This document shows, in pieces, positions 10,015 to 19,830 of a DNA stretch of 64,000 nt. Position 1 is the first letter of the stretch, and every line of letters starts with the position of its first letter. Source of the DNA: Maratus speciosus. Taxonomy: Eukaryota; Arthropoda; Arachnida; Araneae; Salticidae. The stretch is taken from the NCBI GenBank assembly GCA_963932465.1, contig OZ010795.1, forward strand, positions 518,945,451 to 519,009,450. The letters are read 5' to 3'. The translations under genes and the position numbers were made by a program. Below the pieces are notes generated by a model. That model did not search any database. It was given only the letters and a program-made list of their open reading frames with translations, and had not been told where the DNA came from.

Positions 10015-11348
10015 TCATCCGTGCAATATCTTTGGCCGAGATGGGGGCTTGTCCAACGCTTCCAGGAGCAATACTTCATTAGGAGATGTCTCATGAATCA
10101 TCTGTGGATGAGGTAGCCGACTAAGTCCACCTGCATTAGGAATCAATTTACCTGGTTGATATACAAGATGGTAATCATATGAGCTTAGAGCTAGGGACCA
10201 CCGCTGCATTCTTGGAGACAATATTGTTGGTGTAGGTTTGTCGCTGACCAGAAGGCCCAGTAAAGGCTTGTGGTCAGTTCTTATTTCGAATTTCTGACCA
10301 TAGAGGTAGTTGTGTAACTTCTTAACCCCTTGAATGATGGCTAAGGCTTCTTTGTCAATCTGTGTATACCGACGTGCTGTTGGGTTCATTGTTCTTGAAT
10401 AGAATGCCACTGGAGTTTCAACTCCCTCTGACAATTTGTGACTAAGAACAGCTCCAACACCATACTGAGAGGCATCACATGTCAAGATGATTGGTTTCTT
10501 TTCATCGAAATGTACTAGGAGGGAATCACTTGATAACAGATTTTTAACCTTTTTAAAAGCTTCATCGTGATTTTTCTTCCATTTCCACACTGCTCCTTTG
10601 TCTAGAAAGCTGTGAAGAGGGTCTGCAACTGTTGCTTTATCTTGTAAAAACACATGATAAAAGTTTAGTAGATCCAAAAATGCTTGAAGTTCCTCTCTCT
10701 TTGTTGGCGTAGGGGCTTCTTGAATAGCTTTTACTTTGTCCTTTGTAGGTTTAATACCTCTCTCGTTGATTTCGTAACCTAAGAATTCAATTTTTGGAGT
10801 TCCAATAATACATTTATTTTTATTTAAGCGTAACCCAGCCTTAGATAATCGACCAAGAACTTCACGAAATCGCTTGGCTAGTTCTTCTTCTGTAGAACCT
10901 TTGATCAAGACATCATCATAGTATGGAAACACTCCTGGTATGTTTGCGAGCAATGTCTCAATGAACCGTTGGAATATTCCAGGATCTGTGGAAATACCAA
11001 ATTGGAGGCGATTGCACTTGAATGCTCCACGATGTGTCACAACTGTTTGTGCCATGGCAGAAGATTCATCCACGACTAATTCAAGATATGCTTGGGACAA
11101 ATCAAGCTTTATGAAATGTCGGCCTTCTGTTAATTCTGCAAGTTGATTTACTGCCGGTTCTGGATATGGATGGGTGCCTAACGCCTTGTTGACGGTACAT
11201 TTATAGTCACCACATAACATGATTTCTCCATTAGATTTCAGGACAGGAACTACAGGAGTTGCCCAATCAGAGTAACTAACCGGTTCAAGAACTCCTTGGT
11301 CTTGTAATCATTGCAATTCCTTCTCGATCTTGGGCCTTAGAGCAAATG
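10015..11348 (-). pseudogene. Gypsy A reverse transcriptase (main part) and RNase H
   Basis: This part of Pol copies element RNA into DNA and removes the RNA strand. The long frame 11220-10015 has the palm signature FGISTDPG, the catalytic box YYDDVLI, the connection region and RNase H with CDASQYGVG, then TDHKPLL and a degraded LSRLP end. The domain continues upstream to 11348, where Gypsy B interrupts it, and its first part resumes at 17482. A TGA lies at 11310-11308, in frame with the long block, so the open frame now begins downstream of it. Length and motifs are otherwise normal for the family. Confidence 0.92.
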
Positions 11349-11353
11349 GCACG

Positions 11354-11822
11354 TGTGATGTCTGGAAACGTTTAGATAATTTTTCTTTTCGACTCTTTTC
11401 GTACGTCACGTGATGCCTGAGCGCGCGCAGAAAGAGAGAGGGGGAGACACAGTTTATTGAGAGTGTGGAAGGGTAAGAGTAAGAGTAGCCACAGATGGTT
11501 TGCCGGCTTGTTTTTGTTTTTTTTGGATTTGTGAAAACGGAAGTATGTCGGGTGCTAGGAGCACCAAAGGATTATAATTCGAGTAGTTAGTATTATAAGT
11601 TAATAATATTGTGAAGTGTAGTTTGTGGAGTGAAATGTAAAGTAGTTGTGCATCTTCTAAAACCTTTTTTTTAAATGTAAAAAGTCATCATCACTGTGTC
11701 GTCTTGTAATGTCTTCATGTTTTTTTAAATAAACTTAATAATCTTTGATTAAAGAAGAAGTGCTATCTTTACGAGGAATATACACGTTGGGAAGGTCAAC
11801 GGAGCTCGGCGCCGATATCACA
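11354..11822 (+). repeat. Gypsy B 5' LTR
   Basis: A 469-bp direct repeat matching 17007-17476. It starts TGTGATGTCTGG, contains GCGCGCGCAG and an AG-rich run, and ends GATATCACA. The differences from the 3' LTR are scattered substitutions and homopolymer indels, plus a changed last dozen bases. No primer-binding site was identified with confidence in the leader that follows. Confidence 0.93.
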
Positions 11823-12078
11823 CGCTTTCATTTCCGAAGCACCAGAGCTCTTATTAAAAGTAAGCTGCATGTTTATTTATTTTTAATTGAAGATAGTGTT
11901 TGAAAATATTTTAAATAGATAAAGAGAAAAGTATATGATTTATTTTTATGATTGATTTAAGCATGTCAGAAGAAAGATGCTATTTGTAGTATGACATTTA
12001 TTGCTTGATTTATTTAATTAATATGAGAGTATCTGTTATCTGTAGAGTTTATAAAAGTGTTTGAATTGAAAAAGAAAA
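11823..12078 (+). other. Gypsy B leader
   Basis: Non-coding leader between the 5' LTR and the first Gag codon. It begins CGCTTTCATTTCC. A primer-binding site is expected here, but I cannot match it to a tRNA by eye. Confidence 0.5.
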
Positions 12079-13310
12079 ATGTTTAGCATTAAAGGGCTGA
12101 GGAAAGAAGATTTAGTTGTCGTCGCGACTGAATTAGGCTTAAAGGTAGAATTAGAGCACAGAATTATAGATTTGAAAACGCTCATTGAAGGAATCGATCA
12201 ATACGCTAAGGATGCTGAATTTGTAAAAGAATTTTTAATTACCACGGTATCAGATAGAATAGAAAAAGAAAAACGTGAAGCCGAGTTACTAAAAATTGAG
12301 AAAGAAAATGTGAAATCGGAACAAAACACTGCTCTAGAATTAGAACGAACAAAATTAGAAGTCATTAAAGCTCAATTAGAAATGGCGAAGATAACAGATG
12401 ATAAGAATTTGGATTCGGGGGGGATGGACAAAAATCTCATACTAATTCATTAGAATCTTTAATTAAAACTGTTAGAACTCTGAGCATGCCAGTCCCGACT
12501 AAACCGGAAGCGTGGAATTTATTTTTTAGTTCTCTCGAAAGGGCATTCGAAATGAAAAATGTTTCGGAGGCGTTAAAAGTTGAAATTTTACTAAATTTAG
12601 TAGGTGAACGTGCCGCACATTTATCAGTTTATGTAAATACAAATGAAATGAAGAGTTATCCGAAGGTTAAGGCTTTAATTTTAAAAGAATTTCAACCTAC
12701 CCCGGAAGCTTGTGTAGAAAATTTCCTTACGGCAAAAAGAATGAAAAATGAAAACCATTTACAATTTGCAAGCAGAATCCGAGCTAATTGGGAAATTTAT
12801 TGTCAGCTTAGAAAAGTAAATGATTTCGATACGCTTAATGAATTGATTGTTACCGATAGATTATTGAGCTCATTAGATTCAGAAACGCGGAGTTACGTTA
12901 AATTAAAGCAAATGGATGACTGGTTAAAACCACGAGAAATCGCGGAATTATGCGATAATTGGTTTACTTCAAAAGGTAGAACATTTTCGGAATTATATGA
13001 TAGACCGATAAAATCCTTTCGCAACTATGATGAAACCGGAAGTGTGAATCATGGGAAATATATACCACCTCATATCAGGAATAATGTTCTTTCTCGCGAT
13101 AGGAAAACTAATGACATTTGTAGGCTATGTAAACAAGCAATTCATTTACGTTTCTGTCCGAATAATAAAGATGAAAATAAAATGGGGAATTTACGAAATC
13201 AAACGAAAAAGGAATCGAGTATTGAGAAAAATAAACATGATGAAAAGTTAGTTGCTAAAGTGACAGCTTTATGTTCTGAGAAGGAGGCAATAAATACGCA
13301 AGAGTTGCAA
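12079..13310 (+). pseudogene. Gypsy B gag (one frameshift)
   Basis: This is the structural protein that would package element RNA. The first frame (12079-12453) gives an N-terminal LRKEDL segment and then a highly charged K/E-rich coiled-coil region. The second frame starts upstream of 12486 and gives a capsid-like helical region (AWNLFFSSLERAF near its start). The change of frame falls at a G7 run near 12417. At 13119-13157 the single zinc knuckle reads CRLCKQAIHLRFC, one residue short in its last spacing relative to the CX2CX4HX4C norm. The Gag type resembles ones I associate with spiders. The homopolymer frameshift could be a sequencing error. Confidence 0.85.
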
Positions 13311-13317
13311 TACCAGG

Positions 13318-13640
13318 ATGTGTGGTTAGGGGAGCGGAAAATGAATATATTAATCTATAATGCGGCCGAAATTCCAGTCGTTAATCCAAATCAAATACCG
13401 GATTCATTTAGAAATAATGAAAATTCAAAAATTCAGTTGATATCTGCTTTTGGAGAAAAAATAACAGCTGAGCTTATAACTTTACACATAGCTTTGGATT
13501 CCGGAGAGTCAAATAGAGTAGTTAATAGCGTAGATGTTTTGTTCGCAGAAACAGATAAATTATATGGGTCATGCATTATTTACGCCTACGATTTATGAGT
13601 TATTACGATCAGCTCAGAGTGGAGGGGAAGAAAATAGATT
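13318..13640 (+). pseudogene. Gypsy B protease, active site lost
   Basis: This segment sits directly after Gag and would cut the polyprotein. It reads NILIYNAAEIPVVN where retroviral-type aspartic proteases have Asp-Thr/Ser-Gly within the same hydrophobic frame, so the catalytic motif is replaced by Tyr-Asn-Ala. A flap-like region (IQLISAFGEKITAEL) follows. The frame then breaks near 13575, and the continuation, ending in TIYELLRSA, is in another frame. Assignment rests on position and the hydrophobic pattern around the missing motif. Confidence 0.7.
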
Positions 13641-13679
13641 ATGTGATGTGTCGGTGCCTACGGAGGAGATGCAGTCAGA

Positions 13680-15100
13680 ATGGGGGAAGAAATTCAATAT
13701 CAAAAAGCAGGGGGGAGTGAAATGGAGCAACAAGGTATCAATGATGAGAATTTATGTTTATTAAGTCAAAATGAAACTGCAGAAAAAGAGTTAATGATTA
13801 GCTGTATTGAAAAGAAAAATAATAGCGAAGATTTAAATGTGGGTCATCAATCAGATGCGAGTATTTACAGGGCACAACAGAAAAGTTGCGAATCGTTACA
13901 GGGATCTTTCCAAGATGCAGAAAAAGAGAAAAATGGGTTAGTTATGGTAGAATATTTGCTTTATCATAGGGAAAGAGTTTCGGGAAATCAAGTTATGCAA
14001 TTAGTGGTGCCAAAGGTGAGGAGGGGGGAAATTTTAAAAATTGCGCACGAATCGATTTTCGCTAATCATCTCGGCATGAAAAAAACAAAAGAGAGAATTC
14101 GTTATTCATTTTTTGGCCAGGTATGTCGCGGGATGTGGAAGAATATTGTGCGTCGTATAAGGATTGCTAACTACGGAGTAGGGAGAGGGTCAGCGATCAG
14201 ATACCCATCGTCCCTATTGAGAGACCGGAACTTCCGTTCGACGTTGTAAATATTGACATAATTGAACCTCCGTCAGCGCGTAGGCATCAATACGAACTTA
14301 CTTTGGTATATCAACATTCGCGATTGCCAGAGGCAGTTCCGTTACGGACAATTACGGCTAAAGCTACGTGCGATGCATTGTTAGAGATATTTATGCGAAC
14401 AGGAATACCCCGCGTAATAGCGAGTGATCAGGGCAGAAATTTTGTATCAAGGTTAATACAAGAGTTTCATGCTAGGCTGGGGCGGCTCCTAGGTTTGCTA
14501 CGCCGGGGCACCCACAAAGCTCGGGACTTGTTGAACGATATAATCAGGTATTGAAACGTATGTTACACCATATAATTCGTAGTGACCCTAAAAATTGGGA
14601 AAAACACATCCCCTATCTATTATTTGCGTACAGAGAAATTCCGAATAGCACTACGGGGGTATCGCCATTCAAATTAATATACGAAAGAGAGGCCAGGGGG
14701 GCCACTGGCGGTATTAAAATCTACATGGGCAGGCGAAATCCCACTACCTATAAATCTAGGAAAGAGCGTGACCGAATACCTCCAGGAGTTAAAAATTAAT
14801 TTAGAAAGGGCGGCGGAACAAGCGGCAATAGTGTCGGAGGTTAAGCAAAGCTCGTATGCGAAGTATGCTAATCGACGAGCGATTTACAAGGAATTTAGAC
14901 CGGGGGACCAAGTATATTTATTAATTCCGGATTCCACGAACAAACTTTACGCGAGGTGGACAGGGCCAGCCGAAATAGTGGCGCGTTGTAACCCTGATTC
15001 TTACAAAGTGAAATTAATGAACGGGAATGTTAGGAATGTCCACGTAAATAAGATCAGAAATTTTACTCCTAGGGTACAGGCGGTGGGTGTGATCTTCGAA
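13680..15100 (+). pseudogene. Gypsy B integrase, placed before RT
   Basis: This integrase would join element DNA to the chromosome. An unassigned linker comes first (about 13680-13985), then the zinc-binding region (AHESIFANHLG). A frameshift near 14112 is followed by a TAA at 14168-14170. The catalytic core carries Asp in NIDIIEP, Asp in IASDQGRNF and Glu in GLVERYNQ, with further frame changes near 14480-14500 and at a G6 run near 14697. A C-terminal domain with RPGDQVYLL and ARWTGPAEIV follows. All three catalytic acids are present but spread over three frames. Its position upstream of reverse transcriptase is the notable feature. Confidence 0.9.
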
Positions 15101-16000
15101 ACTGAGGAAGAATTAGGGGAGGTCCATCCCACCCCCAGTACGAAAGATAACTCTGACCTATTCAATATAGATGAAGTTGATCTAAGTCCTTTAGGAAAGG
15201 TGGAGAAAGCAAAAATGTTAGATTTATTGTATAAGTATAAAGAATTATTTTCTAGAAAAGTGCTAATACCTAAGGTAGGAGAGCATAAAATAAGATAAGT
15301 GACGCAGAAAAGAAAAAGCCCTGCGTTTACAGAATCCCAGAGGCCTTGAAACCTCAAGTAGATAAACAAATTGAGGAGCTATTGGAACTAGGTCTGATTG
15401 AAGAAAGTGTAGCAGAGGCGCCACACCCAGTAGTGTGCGTAATGAAGAAGGATGGGGCCTTGCGCCTATGCGTAGATTTTCGAGCACTAAATGCTGTTAC
15501 AGTGACTGATGATTTCCCAATGGAAAATGCCACCGATCTATTGTTTAGTATTGGCAGGGCCAATGTGATAACCACAATAGACTTACTCAAAGGGTATTGG
15601 GCCATACCACTAGCAGAAGAGAGTCAAAATTTAGCATGTTTTAAAACTCACAGGGCTCAATATCGCTTTAAAGTAATGGCCTTCGGGCTCAAAAACGCAG
15701 CTGCAACTTTTCAACGTGAAATGAACAAAGCACTGTCCGATTACAAGGAGTTCGCCAGAGCATATATAGACAACATAGTCGTTTTCTCTGAAACATTTTC
15801 TGAACATCTGATGCATCTAGAAAAGATATTTTCTAAGTTATCCGACTTGAGATTTTCAGTCAACTTGAAAAATGTGAATTCGCAAAACCGCAGATCAAGT
15901 ACTTAGGACATATCATTGGGTCCGGCAGCCATCGGACCGACCCCGGAAAAGTGGAAGCTATTCAAAGGCTAGCTGTGCCTCAAACGAAGAAACAGTTGAA
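15100..16000 (+). pseudogene. Gypsy B reverse transcriptase
   Basis: The open frame 14768-15298 runs without a break from the integrase C-terminal domain into the segment before reverse transcriptase (LLYKYKELFSRK). A one-base change near 15295 shifts the frame; then 15346-15906 shows VVCVMKKDGALRLCVDF, FPMENATDLL, FGLKNAAATFQ and the catalytic box as YIDNIVVF. The second Asp of the usual Asp-Asp pair is Asn (codon AAC). Another frame change lies near 15870, after which the thumb region and LGLCNYYRDYIP follow. The enzyme is almost certainly inactive. Confidence 0.92.
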
Positions 16001-16590
16001 AAGTGTTCTCGGTTTGTGTAATTATTATAGAGATTACATTCCCAAATATACTGAAGTAGCATATCCTCTAACAGAACTGACGAAGAAGGAGAGTCCAGAA
16101 CAGTTGTGTTGGTCAGAAGACCATGATCGGTCATTTAATGAGTTGAAAAGAGGTCTTATCGAAGCACCTAGTCTACATACTCCGGTTATAGGAGTACCAT
16201 TTGTCATCGAGTGCGACGCATCTGCAGTCGGCATCGGCGCGTGTTTATCGCAGCGAAAAGACGGAGTACAGTACCAAGTGAGCTATGCCAGTCAAAAGCT
16301 CACCAAAACTCAACAGGCTTGGCCGACGATCGAAAGGGAGGCCTATGCGGTCATCTGGAGTTTAAAGAAGTTAGAAATGTGGATTTTTGTGTGGATTTTT
16401 GAAATGTGGACCTGTGGAACTTATCACTGATCGCAACCCACTGACTTTCATCACAAAAAATGCCCTCCAATCTTCCAAACTGCAACGATGGGCATTAGCA
16501 CTGCAAAAATATGACATTCAGATTTCGCATCGACCTGGTGAAAAGTTGATAAATGCAGACGCACTGTCTAGACTTGAGACTGTTGAATAA
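16000..16590 (+). pseudogene. Gypsy B RNase H
   Basis: This last Pol domain would degrade RNA in the RNA-DNA hybrid. It shows FVIECDASAVGIGACLSQ, then IEREAYAVIW, then ELITDRNPLTF and finally HRPGEKLINADALSR before the TAA ending at 16590. Near 16378-16415 a short duplication of a GTGGATTTTTG word shifts the frame between the two halves. The polyprotein ends here, with no integrase after it, which confirms the altered domain order. Confidence 0.92.
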
Positions 16591-17006
16591 GAAAACAAAC
16601 TGTGAAAAACTTTCTAAACAGTATAGACTTAAAAAAAAAAACTTTCACGAACTGATTGATAAAGGACCATGTTTTTTTAGTGACTTCAAAAGATTGATTT
16701 AGTGTGTTACTACAGCTTTTATTTCCTTTTACATATGTTTTATTTGTTATTGCATTTATTATTGTTATTATTAAGTATTAATTATGTTTTATATTAGTAG
16801 ATAAGAAGAGTGCTAATAAGTTGTGCTATAGGCAGCGTGTCCAGACCATTTCAGGATGTAGTTTGTATATTTTTATATGTATTTATTAATTTGTATTTTT
16901 ATTTGGGTAATTTGTTTAAAAAAATGAAGTATGAGGACGTCTCCAGACTAAATTTCAGATAGAAAATGACGGACCTTCTCCCCCATTTCCAATCTTGGGT
17001 GGGGGG
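16591..17006 (+). other. Gypsy B 3' non-coding region and polypurine tract
   Basis: About 415 bp between the end of Pol and the 3' LTR, AT-rich and without a frame. The last bases, GGGTGGGGGG (about 16997-17006), form a purine-rich tract directly before the LTR, as expected for the plus-strand primer. Confidence 0.75.
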
Positions 17007-17476
17007 TGTGATGTCTGGAAACGTTTAGATAATTTTTCTTTTCGATTCTTTTCGTACGTCACGTGATGCCTGAGCGCGCGCAGAAAGAGAGAGGGGGGAG
17101 ACACAGTTTATTGAGAGTGTGGAAGGGTAAGAGTAAGAGTAGCCGCAGATGGTTTGCCGGCTTGTTTTTGTTTTTTTGGATTTGTGAAAACGGAAGTATG
17201 TCGGGTGCTAGGAGCACCAAAGGATTATAATTCGCGTAGTTAGTATTATAAATTAATAATATTGTGAAGTGTAGTTTGTGGAGTGAAATGTAAAGTAGTT
17301 GTGCATCTTCTAAAATCTTTTCTTTCATTGTAAAAAGTCATCATCACTGTGTCGTCTTGTAATGTCTTCATGTTCTTTTTAAATAAACTTAATAATCTTT
17401 GATTAAAGAAGAAGTGCTATCTTTACGAGGAATATACACGTTGGGAAGGTCAGCGGAGCTCGGCGGCGGTATTACA
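17007..17476 (+). repeat. Gypsy B 3' LTR
   Basis: A 470-bp copy of the 5' LTR. It starts TGTGATGTCTGG and ends GTATTACA, followed by the target duplication GCACG at 17477-17481. The neighbouring Gypsy A frame resumes immediately after. Confidence 0.93.
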
Positions 17477-17481
17477 GCACG

Positions 17482-17701
17482 TTTCTAGCTTTCAGCTGAA
17501 TCGGGCGAACTGTGGGATCCAAATGTAACTTAATAGGAGTAAATGTAAACATTCCCAATTCTTCCTTGAAAACATCGGATAATTCACCCATGACATCATC
17601 CAAGATAGAACGCTGTAAGATATGGATGCCTGTTACCATTATTCCTAATGGTCCGAACCAATTTAAACCTAGAATTCCTTGGCGTTTCTTCTTAGCAATC
17701 A
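17482..17701 (-). pseudogene. Gypsy A, start of reverse transcriptase
   Basis: On the minus strand this carries the segment linking protease to reverse transcriptase (GILGLNWFGPLGI near its start, then GELSDVFKEELG). It is the part of Gypsy A Pol just upstream of the Gypsy B insertion; the remainder continues at 11348 and below. The frame here is open, but the MITE at 17710 cuts it from the protease. Confidence 0.8.
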
Positions 17702-17905
17702 GAAGTGGACAGTGGTGTAGTCGTAAAAGAAACAGAGGGTATGCGCTCTAAGCAGAGGGTATACGCTTAAGGCAGAGCGTATACCCTAGAGTGTATTTAC
17801 TATAGCTTTCCTGAGAAACAGAGGGTATACGGTGTTCCTTAAAAAAATCCAGAGGGTATACCGCGTATACCCCCGTATACCCTCCACTACATCCCTGGAA
17901 GTGGA
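17702..17905. mobile_element. hAT-type MITE (188 bp) in Gypsy A
   Basis: The element spans 17710-17897 with GAAGTGGA directly on both sides (17702-17709 and 17898-17905), an exact 8-bp duplication. The ends read CAGTGGTGTAGTCG and, in reverse complement, CAGGGATGTAGTGG. The interior repeats AGAGGGTATACG and palindromic GTATAC words. It splits Gypsy A between protease and reverse transcriptase, so it landed after Gypsy A did. Confidence 0.93.
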
Positions 17906-18215
17906 AGTTCCCGCTCATATGAAGCATATTTAACTCTAACTTGGCACTGACCCAAGATTTCTACTGGTTGTTTATTATAGACTTTGACAACGAAAGGAGA
18001 CTTTTTCAACAGTGGAACATTGTGAGGATATAACTGGTCAAAAGTACCTTTGTCAATGATTGATATTTTAGCTCCTGAATCTACTTCCATAACGCATGGT
18101 CTACCGTTGACCAGGACGGTTGTTTTCATGTTCAGTGTTTCCACACTGTTGAGGCACACAACTTTCAAATGGGCGATATCTAAACTCTCTGCGTCAAAGG
18201 AATCAGAGTCATTGT
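17898..18215 (-). pseudogene. Gypsy A protease
   Basis: An aspartic-protease-like domain on the minus strand. The catalytic motif reads VMEVDSGAKISII, with Asp-Ser-Gly intact, followed by PVEILGQ. The frame is open from about 18215 to 17887, where the inserted MITE supplies a stop. Gag lies upstream but is separated by an inverted fragment at 18216-18373. Confidence 0.88.
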
Positions 18216-18373
18216 CTCGAGGATTCCACCCTCACGACAAATGGGTGCCATCTACAATAATAGAAGTAATTAGCCCCACAATGTATGAGGTTTTAATGGA
18301 TAAACGTCTTGTGTGGAAAAGACACATTGACCAACTATGAAGACGTCTGGGAAGTCCTCAACATATGACAGAC
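18216..18373 (+). repeat. Inverted scrap of Gypsy A integrase between gag and protease
   Basis: This 158-bp block is the reverse complement of the integrase C-terminal part at about 8948-9110 of the same element, at about 95% identity by eye. On the plus strand it reads RGFHPHDKWVPSTI, as does the minus strand at 9.1 kb. It is antisense to Gypsy A and supplies the final codons, including the last zinc-knuckle Cys, of the truncated gag frame. Template switching between strands during reverse transcription is a plausible origin. Confidence 0.9.
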
Positions 18374-19066
18374 ACTTTGAAAGTGACCCTTCTTTTTGCA
18401 GGCACGACACTCAACATGTTTAAGTTTGCACTGTGCTCTTGAATGGTTGCCTCCACAACTAGCACAATTTCCTTTCTGACAATACCTTTGATTTCTATTT
18501 TGTCTCTTGTCAAGCGGCATAATTGAAACAGTTCCAGATCCTCTAATCTCTTTTACATGAGAATTAGCCGTTTTTGCTGCCAAAGCCTTACCTAGTGCTT
18601 GAGCAAACGTCAACGATGTTTCGGCGAGTAAACGTCGTTGGAGAGCTTCATCTCTCATACCGCACACCAACCTATCTCGGAGCATGACATCTAACGACGC
18701 GCCGAAATTACAATGCTCGGATAGCTTCCGTAATTCTGCAATGAAAGCACTTACACTTTCTTCCGACTGTTGATTCCGTCGATAAAATAAAAATCGCTGG
18801 AAGATCTCGGAAGGTTTCGGTGAGAAATGTGCCTTAACAAGGTTTATTAGCTCGTTATAAGGCTTAGTGGTTGGGTTTGCTGAGGACACGAGAGAACGGA
18901 TCGTTGCATATGTCTTCGCCCCGCACATAGTCAAAAATATGGCCCGTTTCTTTGTTGGTTCAGTGACATTGTTTGCTTCTAAAAAGCATTCCAAGCGTTC
19001 ATGGTAAGCATCTCACGTTGACGGTTCCGATACTTCGAAAGGTTCCAAGCTGCCGAAAGTAGTCAT
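18335..19066 (-). pseudogene. Gypsy A gag
   Basis: The frame starts at the ATG at 19066 and meets a TGA at 19015-19013, 17 codons in; the long open part begins at 18994. It has a capsid-like helical region (QRFLFYRRNQ), then CASCGGNHSRAQC and a canonical zinc knuckle CRACKKKGHFQSVC near its end. The last ten or so residues come from the inverted integrase scrap. It would be the coat protein of the element, but the early stop and chimeric end make it a pseudogene. Confidence 0.9.
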
Positions 19067-19266
19067 TTCTTCACAAAATAATGTTGAGGCAAACAAAAGT
19101 TCTTTATTAGAAATTAGCAAAATGTATATATTACTCACAGTTCTGATGCGTCGGTAAGCGTTTCCTCAGTTAGGCCTAAAACACAAGCGTTGCTCCAATC
19201 TTCAGCAATTTTGGCAGTTACCTGAATAGTATTAGCGTAGTTGAATACTTTTACCTCGTCGCCAAT
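19067..19266 (-). other. Gypsy A leader with probable primer-binding site
   Basis: About 200 bp of non-coding DNA between gag and the 5' LTR. On the minus strand the LTR is followed at once by ATTGGCGACGAGG, the position of the primer-binding site. I did not match it to a particular tRNA. Confidence 0.6.
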
Positions 19267-19411
19267 TATTGTGTATTAACTGAGACATAAATGGTCAATA
19301 CTAATACAACTAAAGCTATTTCTGACCATGATTACCAAGTATATTTTCATATCTCATTCGTGCGGCCTGTTGCCATTCCGTTAGCATAAAAATGTGTTAC
19401 AATACATAACA
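19267..19411 (-). repeat. Gypsy A 5' LTR
   Basis: A 145-bp match to 8488-8667, lacking an internal block of about 36 bp. AAAAT follows at 19412-19416 as the target duplication, and then family X sequence resumes. Confidence 0.88.
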
Positions 19412-19416
19412 AAAAT

Positions 19417-19830
19417 AAATAAAAAATATCTCTCGAAATGCTGAAAATTTGAATTTAAAATAGATATAAAACCTCAAAAAATGAGTCAAATTAAAAAAGT
19501 GAATGCAGTCTGCACACCGGAAAATTCTAACGTATAAAATGATCTAAAAATGAATTAATTCCAATGTATAGTTTTTGCTACTATAAAACTTTTTTAATGG
19601 AACGATTTTGTCCAACTTTAGCATTAAATATCTCTTTAAATAATTCTTCGATTTGAAAACCGTCTGCATCAGCATGTTTATCAAACATTTCTCTATAATA
19701 CCGCCGATTTTCCTATTTTTGTATGCAGTATTTTTCTTAATATTAACGGAGAAAGATCGCCGGTCACAAAAAATTCAAAACCGGCGGCGGCAGTGACAGT
19801 GTAAGTTACTTTTTTTTTAGAATAGAGAGA
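19417..19830 (-). mobile_element. Helitron-like repeat X1, upstream part
   Basis: Beginning of family X copy X1; on the minus strand it starts TCTCTCTATTCT at 19830. It matches X2 from 24450 onward (shared words CCGGTTTTGAATTTTTTG, TCGTTAATATTAAG-like, GACAAAATCGTTCC). It continues on the far side of Gypsy A at 8482. Confidence 0.7.

Larger units (their letters stand above)
11349..17481 (+). mobile_element. Ty3/Gypsy element B with integrase before RT
   Basis: The element is 11354-17476 (6123 bp), inserted in the reverse transcriptase of Gypsy A, in opposite orientation. GCACG at 11349-11353 and 17477-17481 is its 5-bp target duplication. The LTRs (469 and 470 bp) start TGTGATG and end in CA and are roughly 97% identical by eye, so the insertion is fairly young. 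On the plus strand the domains run Gag, protease, integrase, reverse transcriptase, RNase H. That is not the usual Ty3/Gypsy order but is the order of Gmr1-type elements. Multiple frameshifts and stops make it defective. Confidence 0.93.
8483..19416 (-). mobile_element. Ty3/Gypsy LTR retrotransposon A, interrupted
   Basis: The element runs 8488-19411 on the minus strand, flanked by AAAAT at 8483-8487 and 19412-19416. Subtracting its insertions leaves about 4.6 kb, a normal size for a short-LTR Gypsy element. The order on the minus strand is LTR, gag, protease, reverse transcriptase, RNase H, integrase, LTR, the standard Ty3/Gypsy arrangement. It is broken by nested Gypsy B at 11354-17476, a 188-bp MITE, an inverted integrase scrap and at least three nonsense codons, so it is inactive. 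Its empty site is seen in paralogues X2 and X3. Confidence 0.92.

Noticed and set aside
13470..13530. ALDSGES near 13.5 kb taken as the protease active site of Gypsy B
   Set aside because: The surrounding residues do not fit the hydrophobic frame of the active site, while NILIYNAAEIPVVN upstream does; ALDSG lies where the region after the flap is expected.
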